NCBI RefSeq assembly: GCF_900100075.1
Contig: NZ_FNEG01000001.1
Span: forward strand, 1,054,001-1,118,000
Origin: Chryseobacterium jejuense
GTDB taxonomy: Bacteria; Bacteroidota; Bacteroidia; Flavobacteriales; Weeksellaceae
Reading direction: 5' to 3'
DNA: 64,000 nt
Shown: positions 53,601 to 62,016 of the stretch, piece after piece
Layout: each line of letters starts with the position of its first letter
How positions within the stretch are numbered: position 1 is the stretch's first letter
Notes under the pieces: generated by a model
Told to the model about the DNA's origin: nothing
Database searches by the model: none
The model's input: only the letters and a program-made list of their open reading frames with translations
Position numbers and translations under genes: made by a program

Positions 53601-53823
53601 GTTTGCTTTTATCTTTGGATTATTGCCCTTGATGTTAGCTTCTGGGGCTGGTGCATTGAGTAATAAATCTATTGGAACAGCTGCAGTAGGTGGTATGCTG
53701 ATAGGCACATTGATCGGTGTATTAGCTATTCCCGCTTTGTTTGTTATGTTTCAATCCATACATGAAAGAATCACAGGAAAACCTGAACTGGCCTCAGATG
53801 AGGTGATCAATCCAATAAATTAA
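50674..53823 (+). CDS. RND multidrug efflux permease, HAE1 family
   Basis: A 1049-residue proton-driven pump, the normal AcrB size, with 12 helices and two large periplasmic loops. The start MLKKFIENPILSAVISIIIV is the first helix. ALVLSIGIVVDDAIIVVEAV in helix 4 holds the paired Asp of the proton relay. IMLIGLLAKNAILIIEFA in the second half has the Lys-Asn partner motif. LYSEVPEYDEMFLENY and LRPIFMTSFAFIFGLLPL are further conserved parts. Fourteen bases after the adaptor. Substrates are unknown drugs or solvents. Confidence 0.95.
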   Translation: MLKKFIENPILSAVISIIIVILGLLGLSTLPMTQYPDIAPPTVKVTANYQGANAAAVMKSVITPLEEQINGVEQMAFMNSKASNDGSAEITVTFNQGADPAMAAVNVQNRVNQAMSQLPEEVVKQGVTTTKKLATEVFSFMLYSEVPEYDEMFLENYTRINLTPQLKRISGVGDVAVVGNSEYSMRVWLKPNVMAAYSLVPTDIINALKEQNVEAAPGKVGENSKQSFQFTLKYTGRLETPKEFGNIVIRALGNGKTLYLKDIAEIDLGAFSYETTQTAFGHLGTYIAVNQTAGSNAYDIIKECEKKIKEAEKNFPPGVKSVIYTNSNDFLLASINKLVYTLIEAFILVFIVVLLFLQDWRSTLIPAITVPVAIIGTFFFLNLFGFTINLLTLFALVLSIGIVVDDAIIVVEAVHAKLYGGAETVKKATISAMNELSTAIISITLVMAAVFVPVTFIEGSVGVFYKEFGITLAVAILISAVNALTLSPALCALLLKPESDIDHEKKGFTDRMKVAFNSSFDRMTNRYVDILKFLNKRLWIALGAVVVFAGIFIYLSKTTPTGFVPNEDSGFIYGNVIMPPSTSLQETVRIANQIDSVTATIPKLGMRARWVGSDFFSGKGSSYAAQYVKLKHWDERKGEGEDSQSIVQELFKKTAHIKGANIVFFAAPTLQGFGNNSGFELQMQDKTGGDYKEFEGVMGKFIKELNQRPEIMFATTSFNTNFPQYEVSVNVVKAKESGVSVTEILTALQGYLGGIYATNFNRFGKQYKVVIQAAPNFRENKEAIDGLYVKNSEGIMTPVTAFINLKKVYGPEFLTRFNLYNSAMVNGAPNAGYSSGDAIKAIEDVAATLPKGYGFEYSGLSREESTSGNQTAIIFILSIVFVYFLLSAQFKSFILPLAVLFSLPIGLAGAFIFAKLFGIDNNIFLQISLIMLIGLLAKNAILIIEFALQRRMQGQSIKEAAIEAARIRLRPIFMTSFAFIFGLLPLMLASGAGALSNKSIGTAAVGGMLIGTLIGVLAIPALFVMFQSIHERITGKPELASDEVINPIN

Positions 53824-53880
53824 TTAAACATCCCAAAGAAATGACACTATTGTTTCTTTGGGGTATCGTATTACGAAAGA

Positions 53881-55269
53881 ATGAAAATATATATTAAATT
53901 ATTAATCACTCTATGTATTGCAGGAGTATTGTCCTCTTGCAGTCCGGGTAAAGTCTATCAGTTTAAAAAAGAAGTGGATAGCTCTTTGTATAGAGAAATG
54001 ACGCCTATAGATACATTGAGTATTGCTCAAATGGGCTGGCAGGAGTTTTTTACAGATACACATTTAAAAGAGCTAATTCAATCTGGTTTACAAAATAACT
54101 TAGATCTGAAAATAGGGATACAGCGTATTAATATTACGCAGTCTATGCTAAAACAGTCCAAAGCAGCATTTTTACCAGGTTTGAATGGTGGTTTTGGCAG
54201 TAAACAATCAAGGATGTCATATTCACAAGGTCTTGGAAATATGAATAATACAGCCTTATATGATGGGTATGCCAATGCTTCTTGGGAAATAGATGTATGG
54301 GGTAAGCTGGCAAGCAGTAAACGGGCTTTTCTGTATAGAATATTGCAGTCTGAATCTATGCAGCGTGCTGTACAGACACAGATAGTAGCACAAATAGCAG
54401 ACAGTTATTACCAACTTTTAACCTTGGACAAGCAGCAGGCTATTTTAGAAAAGACTATTGAAAATAGAGCTCTGGATGTGAAAACCATGAACAAACTGAA
54501 AGCGTCAAATATAGTAACCGGAGCTGCTGTGGTACAGAGTGAAGCAAACTATTATAATGCTCAGGCTGATTTGCCCCGCATCAAAAGGCAGATAAGAGAA
54601 ATAGAGAATGCTGTAAATGTATTGCTGGGACAAGCAGCACAACCTATAACAAGAGGGAGTCTGGACGATCAGGAAGTAAACAACAACTTGAGCGTAGGTT
54701 TGCCATCACAGTTATTAGCGAATAGACCTGATGTACACGCAGCGGAGCTTGAAGTGGCTTCTTATTTTGAGGAGATTAATGTTGCTAAGCGGGCTTTCTA
54801 TCCCTCTTTGACAATCACTGCATCAGGTGGCTTCTCCAGTTTTGAGCTAAAAGACTGGTTTACTTCTACAGGTTTTTTTGCCAATGTTGCTGCAGGCCTC
54901 ATTCAGCCTATTTTCAATAAGCGATTAAATAAAACCCGTTTAGAAATAGCCCAAGCGAATTATCAGGAAAAAGTATATTCTTTTCAAAAAATATTAATGA
55001 ATGCAGGACAAGAGGTGTCGGATGCTTTGTATGGCTATGAATCTGCGGCTGAACAGGAAAAAAAACGGATCTTGCAGATAGATAAGCTTAATTTAGCCGT
55101 TGATTACACCAAAAAGCTGTTGATCTATCATTCGTCAACAAATTATACTGATGTATTGACTTCTGAACAGGCTTACCTCAATGCTCAAATAGAACTGACT
55201 AATGATAAGTTACTGAAATGGCAGTCAGTTATTAAGTTGTATCGTTCATTGGGGGGTGGTGTCAGATAA
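53881..55269 (+). CDS. Outer-membrane efflux protein, TolC/NodT type lipoprotein
   Basis: A 462-residue outer-membrane factor. The lipoprotein signal ends VLSSCSPG. Helical repeat parts GWQEFFTDTHLKELIQSGLQ and GFASSELKDWFTSTGFF-type segments, NRPDVHAAELEVASYFEEI and IQPIFNKRLNKTRLEIAQAN are the twin-repeat hallmarks of the family. With the adaptor and permease it forms a complete tripartite pump across the envelope. It lies 57 bases after the permease, in the same operon. Confidence 0.92.
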   Translation: MKIYIKLLITLCIAGVLSSCSPGKVYQFKKEVDSSLYREMTPIDTLSIAQMGWQEFFTDTHLKELIQSGLQNNLDLKIGIQRINITQSMLKQSKAAFLPGLNGGFGSKQSRMSYSQGLGNMNNTALYDGYANASWEIDVWGKLASSKRAFLYRILQSESMQRAVQTQIVAQIADSYYQLLTLDKQQAILEKTIENRALDVKTMNKLKASNIVTGAAVVQSEANYYNAQADLPRIKRQIREIENAVNVLLGQAAQPITRGSLDDQEVNNNLSVGLPSQLLANRPDVHAAELEVASYFEEINVAKRAFYPSLTITASGGFSSFELKDWFTSTGFFANVAAGLIQPIFNKRLNKTRLEIAQANYQEKVYSFQKILMNAGQEVSDALYGYESAAEQEKKRILQIDKLNLAVDYTKKLLIYHSSTNYTDVLTSEQAYLNAQIELTNDKLLKWQSVIKLYRSLGGGVR

Positions 55270-55277
55270 TAATAAAA

Positions 55278-55302
55278 GAATTCGCTCTTTAGGAGCGAAT
55301 TC
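55278..55302. terminator. Hairpin after RND operon
   Basis: A 10-bp stem (GAATTCGCTC / GAGCGAATTC) with loop TTTAG. No clear T-run follows, so it may act with the second hairpin at 55346. Confidence 0.55.
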
Positions 55303-55345
55303 AGTAGATAAGACATCTCATTTTTTTAATTAGACAACAATAAAA

Positions 55346-55378
55346 AAGCACAGCCGACAATGCTGTGCTTAAATTTTT
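55346..55378 (+). terminator. Terminator
   Basis: A 9-bp stem (AAGCACAGC / GCTGTGCTT) with a 7-nt loop, then AAATTTTTAT. Confidence 0.6.
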
Positions 55379-55508
55379 ATTTCAAATTTAATTGCAATTT
55401 CAAGAGTAGTAAGAAAAGCAAATAAAGTTTCCACTTCGATGTTTATTACATAGTAAATGTAGTGATATTTTTAATACAGAATATGAATTTAATGTTAAAA
55501 TTCACAAG

Positions 55509-55532
55509 TTATCCACAATTTGTTGTGGATAA
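55509..55532. promoter_or_regulatory. Inverted pair of DnaA boxes
   Basis: TTATCCACA (55509-55517) and its reverse complement TGTGGATAA (55524-55532), both perfect consensus DnaA boxes, 6 bases apart. It lies in an AT-rich gap between the RND operon and the hydrolase gene. It may bind DnaA; only two boxes are present, so an origin is not shown. Nothing else is seen between 55379 and 55584. Confidence 0.5.
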
Positions 55533-55584
55533 GTTTAGGTTGTTCCAAAATTTATCCCTTCAAAAGAGAAAGAAATCCTTAGTA

Positions 55585-56358
55585 TTAGCCTTCTTTCAGA
55601 TATTGTAAGACAAAATCATTCAACGTTTTTTTCTCCTCTTCACTACCTTTATTATCCATATGGCCATGATTAATGGATGTTGGCTGAATGATCATGTGAT
55701 ATTTTTTCTGTTCATCTTCGGTAGGTAACACGCCTTCATCAGCAGGATAATCATTGGAACGCAATGAATAAATTTTAGGAATACTCGTCCTTGGAAGAAA
55801 CATTCTGCGGTTATCCATGGTAATCATTTTATACACAAGGTTAGGATGTTGGTTGCCAAATAAAGCGACCATATCACCACCATTGGAATGCCCTATTAAG
55901 GTAAGGTGTTTATAATCCAGATCCGGATTCGTTTTTTTAAGCTCGTTCAAAACATATAATATATTGTCGGAACCATTTTGCCAGAAAGGCCTTCTTACAA
56001 GCTGCAGGTTTCCTTCTACAGGCAGGGGAGCATCTGTAGTCTGTTCATGCTGAATGCTTACCGTAAAATATCCTTTTGAAGCCAGCTTTTCTGTTAAATA
56101 CGAATACACAAAATAATCTCCGCCTTTATTAAAGCCATATCCATGATTAAAAATAATTACCTGTTGATTCGGAATTTTCTTATTAGTTTTTGGCAGATAA
56201 TAGGCAACAGGGATTTTACGATTTCTACTTTGATCAAAGATCGTTAAAGTATCTCGTTTGACTTCATAATCCTTATCTGGATGGATGTTTTTCTTTACCG
56301 AACAATTAATGAGAAATAAAAGTGCTGAAAGCGGGATAAATACTTTTTTATATTGCAT
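55585..56358 (-). CDS. Alpha/beta hydrolase, lipoprotein
   Basis: A 257-residue exported hydrolase with lipobox LLFLINCSVKK. QVIIFNHGYGFNKGG supplies the oxyanion strand, and LTLIGHSNGGDMVALFG the nucleophile elbow with Ser. The catalytic Asp is likely in the segment around SLRSNDYPADEG, and His in SINHGHMDN. Such proteins are esterases or peptidases on small substrates near the outer membrane. Substrate unknown. It is a single gene on the minus strand. Confidence 0.83.
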   Translation of the reverse strand: MQYKKVFIPLSALLFLINCSVKKNIHPDKDYEVKRDTLTIFDQSRNRKIPVAYYLPKTNKKIPNQQVIIFNHGYGFNKGGDYFVYSYLTEKLASKGYFTVSIQHEQTTDAPLPVEGNLQLVRRPFWQNGSDNILYVLNELKKTNPDLDYKHLTLIGHSNGGDMVALFGNQHPNLVYKMITMDNRRMFLPRTSIPKIYSLRSNDYPADEGVLPTEDEQKKYHMIIQPTSINHGHMDNKGSEEEKKTLNDFVLQYLKEG

Positions 56359-56483
56359 ATCTGATTATATATCTTTCTGTCCTTTTATTGGAAGAAAAGA
56401 AGTTTTTTATTTTCCCTAATATAAAAATTTTGTCTATTACAACCATTGACAATTTTGCTGATAAGAATATTAACTTTATTTTA

Positions 56484-57371
56484 TTAGGAAGTAGGCAAAT
56501 AAATAATAGAAATGGTATTGGTAAGAACTCTGTTATAATTATTAGCTTCCGTATTTAGATTGTATTGATTGCCTGCTGTTCCTGGTGTAATATATTTTAC
56601 AATCGGTACCGTTTTTTCTCCGGATTGCAGATAGATGATGCTTTTGAAATTTAAATAGGTAATAAAATTTCCTCCTTGTGCAGAATCTAAATTTTCGTTT
56701 GCATTTTGAAAGATGATGTCTGTTAGCCCGTTAGCGGAAAATGATCCGGTATAAGGTTTAGATAATCCTAAACGAATTGGATTTTTAATATTGCTTCCCG
56801 GGTTATAGTTATTGCCCCAGGGTTTGAGAAGAATATTCATATTGATCAAATAATACCCTGTAAAAGGAGCGGTAAACTCACCTGTTGAAGTATTAAAAGT
56901 ATTTAATTTATCGGTCACTTTATGATCAAATATAAATCTTCTGATATTATTACCTAGGTCACTGCTGACAAAGCTTAGTTCATTTCCTGAAGGATTCATA
57001 TTGACCAAAGCAATCAATCTGTTCAGGAGAATATTATTTATTTTTTGGTTCAATTCTTCACCATTCACAAAAGCGTTCCATCTTCCATTGCTGAAAGAAT
57101 ACAGTTTGTTTTTTACAACATCATCATTGGTATTGAGCGGTGTACCGTTGTTTGCATCCGCCAGATTGAATACCAATAGTCCATTTGCCGGATTTTTGAT
57201 GGTAGTAATATCTGTTACACCTGATAATGAAACTCTCGGGATTAAAAGTCCTTTATTCGTGGAGTTGATATGAAGTGCTGCACTGACGTCCGGTGAAGCG
57301 TTGGTATTTATTCCAACCTGGGAATAATGAGATACGCTCAGACACATTGTAAGTAAAAAATATATTCTCAT
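56484..57371 (-). CDS. Secreted C1q-like domain protein, second of a tandem pair
   Basis: A 295-residue exported protein with a signal peptide (MRIYFLLTMCLSVSHYS). After QVGINTNASPDVSAALHI, the standard stalk start of Bacteroidota surface proteins, comes STNKGLLIPRVSLSGVTD. The C-terminal half has the C1q/TNF-like jelly-roll pattern FNTSTGEFTAPFTGYYLINMN and ends ISIIYLP. C1q-like domains bind other proteins or sugars. It is a paralogue of the next gene upstream (57376), only 4 bases apart. Confidence 0.78.
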   Translation of the reverse strand: MRIYFLLTMCLSVSHYSQVGINTNASPDVSAALHINSTNKGLLIPRVSLSGVTDITTIKNPANGLLVFNLADANNGTPLNTNDDVVKNKLYSFSNGRWNAFVNGEELNQKINNILLNRLIALVNMNPSGNELSFVSSDLGNNIRRFIFDHKVTDKLNTFNTSTGEFTAPFTGYYLINMNILLKPWGNNYNPGSNIKNPIRLGLSKPYTGSFSANGLTDIIFQNANENLDSAQGGNFITYLNFKSIIYLQSGEKTVPIVKYITPGTAGNQYNLNTEANNYNRVLTNTISIIYLPTS

Positions 57372-57375
57372 AGCG

Positions 57376-58242
57376 TTAATTGACGATTGGAAGATATATG
57401 ATCGTAATAGTATTCACCTGAGCCCTGCTGTATCCTAAGCCCTCTGTTGCCATTGAATAAGTATTATTGCCTGCTGTAGTGCCCGGGGTAATATACCTGG
57501 TCAGAAAACAGACTTTTTCATCTTTATTCATATAGATAACCCCTGAAACTTTAAGGGTAAGGGGCTGCTGATCATCTGTTACAGCATTTAAAGGTTGATT
57601 GAGAAAGGCAAATGTTGCATTACCGCTATAAGTAAATGTCGTATAGGGTTTGCTTACTCCTAATCGGATGATATTGGTTGTATTTTGCGCCTGATAGCTC
57701 TTCAGTAGTACAGATGCATCTATTTGGTAATATCCATTTTTAGGTGCTTTAAATTCTGAATTGACAGGGTCATAGGTGTTGTTCTTATCAAAAACTTTAT
57801 TATTAAAGTATATTCTTCTGATATTAGCTCCAAGATCATTTCCTACATAAGCTACATCATTACCGGTGGATGAAACATTGGCTACAACTTGCAGCTGGGG
57901 AACTCCGAGCCCTTCAATAGCCGTATTTAATATGGTATCCGTTATCAGCAGCTCCCACGAATTGGTCGTTGCAGAAAAAGCATAAAAATTATCTGCTATT
58001 ACATTATTACTATCTGTTCCGGCAGAACTTGTCAAATTATAAACCAGTAAACCATTGGCGGGATTGGGAATGGTAGAAAGATCTGTTTTATTTTTCAGAC
58101 TTACCCTTGGAATAAGAAGTCCTTTATTAGAATGCTTAATGTCGAGTACAGCACTTGGGTCAGGAACCGTTGTATTAATCCCTACTTGGGCAAAAGTTAC
58201 GATGCTTACTAATGAAAATATAGAAATAATTACTTTTTTCAT
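57376..58242 (-). CDS. Secreted C1q-like domain protein, first of a tandem pair
   Basis: A 288-residue paralogue of the downstream protein. Signal peptide MKKVIISIFSLVSIVTFA, then QVGINTTVPDPSAVLDI and the same KGLLIPRVSLKNKTDLS stalk. The C-terminal part (YDPVNSEFKAPKNGYYQIDAS ... NTITIIYLPI) is again C1q-like. The pair presumably forms a surface or released complex. A -7 box on the minus strand and a run of eight G lie upstream (58278-58319). Confidence 0.78.
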   Translation of the reverse strand: MKKVIISIFSLVSIVTFAQVGINTTVPDPSAVLDIKHSNKGLLIPRVSLKNKTDLSTIPNPANGLLVYNLTSSAGTDSNNVIADNFYAFSATTNSWELLITDTILNTAIEGLGVPQLQVVANVSSTGNDVAYVGNDLGANIRRIYFNNKVFDKNNTYDPVNSEFKAPKNGYYQIDASVLLKSYQAQNTTNIIRLGVSKPYTTFTYSGNATFAFLNQPLNAVTDDQQPLTLKVSGVIYMNKDEKVCFLTRYITPGTTAGNNTYSMATEGLGYSRAQVNTITIIYLPIVN

Positions 58243-58277
58243 AGTGTTTTACAAATTAAATAAAGTGTTTATAGAAA

Positions 58278-58319
58278 CAAATATATTGGATTCTTTTATT
58301 CTTTATCTTTAGGGGGGGG
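58278..58319 (-). promoter_or_regulatory. Promoter of C1q-like pair with poly-G tract
   Basis: On the minus strand TATATTTG (58278-58285) is a -7 box 36 bases before the ATG. A run of eight G (58312-58319) lies 26 bases further upstream, close to the -33 position. No standard -33 element is present. Length changes in the run could alter promoter strength. The remaining bases to 58585 are AT-rich with no gene. Confidence 0.5.
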
Positions 58320-58553
58320 TGTTTATAATTGAATGAAAATCAATTATTTATTGATATTTGTTGATGTAATTTATATATAGCCATAATTTTAAATAAAATA
58401 AAAGGTTACGAGTAGTAAATTGAGCTGAGATTAATTATTTAATAATTTTTTTTAAAATTATCAGAAGCTGTCATTCAATTTTCCAGCGCTCTCAAAGCAA
58501 AGGAATAAGAAGAGGGATGGGAAAGAAAGAATAAAGAAAGATATAGTAAAAAA

Positions 58554-58579
58554 AACAGAGAGCCGTTGAGCTCTCTGTT
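58554..58579 (-). terminator. Terminator of uvrA
   Basis: A 10-bp stem (AACAGAGAGC / GCTCTCTGTT) with loop CGTTGA. On the minus strand a U-run follows (A-run at 58547-58555). Confidence 0.8.
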
Positions 58580-58585
58580 CTGTAT

Positions 58586-61393
58586 TTATTTTTCAAGTTT
58601 TTCCTTGATGTATTTGGCTGTGTAAGACTTTTTATTTTTTATCAGATCCTCTGGTGTTCCGGCAAAAACTACTTCACCACCATGTTTTCCTGCTTCAGGA
58701 CCAATATCAATGATGTAATCAGCACATTTGATAATATCCGGCTGGTGCTCAATAACAATCACTGAATGTCCAAGGTCAATCAATGCCTGTAATGATTTCA
58801 ACAGCTTTTGAATATCATGGAAATGAAGACCTGTAGAAGGCTCATCAAAGATAAATAGTGTTTTGTCTGTAGTAACACCTTTCACAAGGAATGATGCCAG
58901 CTTCACACGCTGTGCCTCACCACCGGAAAGGGTAGAAGAGCTTTGTCCCAGTTGTAAATAGCCCAATCCAACTTCTTGTAAAGGTCTCAGTTTGGTCACA
59001 ATTTTCTCTTCATTATTATCTTTAAAGAATTCCAGAGCTTCATCCACAGTCATGTGAAGAATATCAGAAATGCTTTTTTCATCGAATTTTACATCAAGGA
59101 TTTCGCTTTTGAAACGGGTACCTTTACAAACCTCACATTCCAGTTCAATATCAGCCATAAACTGCATAGAAACATTGATGACACCTTCACCTTTACATTC
59201 ATCACATCTTCCACCATCTACGTTAAAAGAGAAGTGCTTAGGTTTGTAGCCCATCATTTTAGCTATTTTCTGCTTGGCAAAAAGATCACGGATGTCGTCA
59301 TAAGCTTTCAGATAGGTTACCGGGTTTGAACGTGAAGATTTTCCAATAGGATTCTGATCAATCAGTTCAATATTTTTGATGAGCTTTTTCGGGAATTCTA
59401 CAGAATCATAATCTCCTTTTTTACCACCCATTCCTAATTGAATCTGAATGTCATTGGTAAGAATTTCCTTCATTAAAGTAGATTTTCCACTTCCTGAAAC
59501 ACCTGAAATAACAGTCAGACTTTCTAAAGGAACGTCTACATCAATATTTTTAAGATTATTCTGACGAGCTCCTTTAATATGAATCCACTCTTTTGCTTTT
59601 CTGCGTTTCTTCGGAACTTCTATTTCCATTCTTCCGGTAAGGTATTCTGAAGTAAGGGTATTGGCTTTTTTCAAATCCTTATACTCTCCGGCAAACACCA
59701 GTTCACCGCCAAGATAACCTGCTTCCGGACCAATATCAATAATATAATCGGCAGCATGCATTACATCTTCATCGTGTTCTACTACAATCACTGTATTTCC
59801 TAAGTCACGAAGATTTTTCAATACTCCGATGAGGTTTTCAGTGTCCTTGGAATGCAGTCCGATAGAAGGTTCATCCAATATATAAATGGAACCAACCAAA
59901 GAACTTCCTAAACTTGTTGCCAGGTTAATTCTTTGACTTTCTCCTCCGGAAAGGGTGTTGGATGTTCTGTTTAATGTTAAATATCCCAATCCAACTTTTA
60001 ATAAGAACTCAAGACGAGTGGTGATCTCGTACAATAACCTCTTGGCAACTTCTTTATCGTGGTCGGATAGTTTTAGGCTGTTAATTACGGGTACCAGTTC
60101 ATCCAATGGAAGTTCAATCATCGATTGAATATTGTGCCCATCTACTTTTACCCAGCTTGTTTCTTCACGAAGTCTTAATCCTTCACAGGTTGGGCAAAGG
60201 GTTTTTCCTCTGTAGCGGGACAGCATCACACGGTACTGGATTTTATAAAGGTTTTCTTCAAGCATTTTGAAGAAATTGTTGATGCATGGGAAGGTGCTTT
60301 TACCATCACCTTTCCAAAGGAAGTTTTTCTGTTCCTTGGTTAATTGATGATAAGGCTTATGAATAGGGAAGTCTCCAGCTTTTTTAATAAAGTCTTTTTT
60401 CCATTCACTCATGGTTTCTCCTTTCCAGCAGGCAACAGCATCTTCGTAGATGGATAATGTTTTATTAGGAATTACAAGATCTTCATCTATTCCGATTACT
60501 TTCCCATACCCTTCACAAGCTGGGCAGGCTCCGTACGGGTTATTGAAACTGAAGAAATGAACATTCGGTTCAAGGAATTCCATTCCATCCAATTCAAATT
60601 TATTGGAGAATTCTTTTACCTTTTCGGTATCTGTATTTTTTAAAGAACAGTAGCCACGGCCTTCATAAAATGCCATTTGAATAGAATCTGCCAATCGTTG
60701 TAAAAAGCTTTCATCTTCTTCATAAGAAAAACGGTCAATCACAAGATTGATCTTCATTCCTTTTTCCGGAGCAAATCCGAAACTTTCCAGATCTTCAATT
60801 CCTGCTAAATTTCCGTTGATCTCAAGTCTTGTGAAACCAGCAAGTTTTAAAATATTCAGGGTTTCCTTAAAATTATCAACATCATATTCCAAAGGAGTCG
60901 TTAATAAAAAGGAAGTATCTTTTTTAGAAGCCTTGATAAAATCAATCACATCCGAAACAGAGTCTTTTTTCACTTCTTCCCCTGAAACAGGAGAAAATGT
61001 TTTTCCGATCCTTGCAAACAAAAGCTTCATATAATCATAAATCTCCGTAGACGTTCCTACTGTAGAACGTGGATTGGATGAAATTACTTTCTGCTGGATG
61101 GCGATGGATGGAGCAAGTCCTTTAATATCATCAATCTTAGGTTTTTCTAATTTCCCTAAGAACTGACGGGCGTAAGAACTCAAACTTTCTACATATCTTC
61201 TTTGTCCTTCAGCATAAATGGTGTCAAAAGCCAAAGATGATTTTCCACTTCCTGATACTCCGGTAATAACAATCAGTTTATTTTTCGGGATCAGGACATC
61301 TATATGTTTCAGATTATTAAGATGGGCATTCTTAACAAAAATCTGTTTTTTTATGTCTATTTCTGTAGTATCAGCCATATTTTGTTTATTCAT
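58586..61393 (-). CDS. uvrA: Excinuclease ABC subunit A
   Basis: A 935-residue DNA-damage recognition ATPase of nucleotide excision repair, the expected length. Two ABC ATPase halves: Walker A GVSGSGKSSLAFDT near residue 40 and GVSGSGKSTLMKEI in the second half. Signature LSGGESQRINLATSL and LSGGEAQRVKLASF. Zinc ligands CPACEGYG, CPTCEGLRL and CDECKGEG...CEVCKGTRF. Met6 (MADTTEIDIK) is an alternative start. It is single, with its own terminator, in the usual UvrA form. Confidence 0.97.
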   Translation of the reverse strand: MNKQNMADTTEIDIKKQIFVKNAHLNNLKHIDVLIPKNKLIVITGVSGSGKSSLAFDTIYAEGQRRYVESLSSYARQFLGKLEKPKIDDIKGLAPSIAIQQKVISSNPRSTVGTSTEIYDYMKLLFARIGKTFSPVSGEEVKKDSVSDVIDFIKASKKDTSFLLTTPLEYDVDNFKETLNILKLAGFTRLEINGNLAGIEDLESFGFAPEKGMKINLVIDRFSYEEDESFLQRLADSIQMAFYEGRGYCSLKNTDTEKVKEFSNKFELDGMEFLEPNVHFFSFNNPYGACPACEGYGKVIGIDEDLVIPNKTLSIYEDAVACWKGETMSEWKKDFIKKAGDFPIHKPYHQLTKEQKNFLWKGDGKSTFPCINNFFKMLEENLYKIQYRVMLSRYRGKTLCPTCEGLRLREETSWVKVDGHNIQSMIELPLDELVPVINSLKLSDHDKEVAKRLLYEITTRLEFLLKVGLGYLTLNRTSNTLSGGESQRINLATSLGSSLVGSIYILDEPSIGLHSKDTENLIGVLKNLRDLGNTVIVVEHDEDVMHAADYIIDIGPEAGYLGGELVFAGEYKDLKKANTLTSEYLTGRMEIEVPKKRRKAKEWIHIKGARQNNLKNIDVDVPLESLTVISGVSGSGKSTLMKEILTNDIQIQLGMGGKKGDYDSVEFPKKLIKNIELIDQNPIGKSSRSNPVTYLKAYDDIRDLFAKQKIAKMMGYKPKHFSFNVDGGRCDECKGEGVINVSMQFMADIELECEVCKGTRFKSEILDVKFDEKSISDILHMTVDEALEFFKDNNEEKIVTKLRPLQEVGLGYLQLGQSSSTLSGGEAQRVKLASFLVKGVTTDKTLFIFDEPSTGLHFHDIQKLLKSLQALIDLGHSVIVIEHQPDIIKCADYIIDIGPEAGKHGGEVVFAGTPEDLIKNKKSYTAKYIKEKLEK

Positions 61394-61839
61394 AAAAGTA
61401 ACTGCAGAGTATTAAAAACTATCAGTTTACTGGTGTTTTTCGGAATATTCCGGGAGGTCATTAATTGAACCTTCAAATGATTTTCGGATTCAACTGAGAG
61501 AAACAGCATGGTTGCAAAATGCTGCTCGAACTACAGATGAAAAAGAATGATTTCGCTGTAAAATTAAGACCCACAAAATTACGAATTTTTTAGCAAAAAT
61601 TATACGATTCTCTTATGACTAAAATGATATATAAAAAATAAAAATTAGTGTGTTGACCCCTTAATTTGGGACTCGGAAAAAGAGTATTTCAGATATATTT
61701 TGTGGAATTATATTGTTTTTATCATTCGTTTTTATTGAATTTCAAACAGTTTTTGATCTTTTAACATGTTTTTTTATCCGGGTATTGTTTTATGTTTTAA
61801 AATTATTTAAAATTGTATTCATAAATATGTAATATAGAA

Positions 61840-61890
61840 ATGAGAAAATTATTCAGAGATCTAGTTACACATTTAATGAGAAAAAGATAG
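61840..61890 (+). CDS. Putative 16-residue basic peptide gene
   Basis: ATG AGA AAA ... TAG encodes MRKLFRDLVTHLMRKR, a basic, amphipathic-looking peptide. A strong terminator starts 20 bases after the stop. A terminator with no larger gene upstream shows that something is transcribed here: this peptide or a small RNA. In the 596-base gap (61394-61989) nothing else is gene-like. Coding status is uncertain. Confidence 0.4.
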   Translation: MRKLFRDLVTHLMRKR

Positions 61891-61910
61891 AAACTCCCTC
61901 AAAAAAACAT

Positions 61911-61941
61911 AGACGCGGCATTCATGCTGCGTCTTTTTTTA
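61911..61941 (+). terminator. Orphan terminator
   Basis: A 10-bp stem (AGACGCGGCA / TGCTGCGTCT) with loop TTCA and a run of seven T. There is no conventional plus-strand gene upstream to account for it. Confidence 0.8.
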
Positions 61942-62016
61942 TGACAAGTATCATTTGCCTGTCTTCATGAACTCTCTTACTTTTGAACCTTGTTAAAAGA
62001 AACTACGGAAACTATT

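Noticed and set aside
55509..55532. Replication origin
   Set aside because: Only two DnaA boxes, no unwinding repeats and no dnaA, dnaN or gyrase gene near; kept as a DnaA-box pair only.
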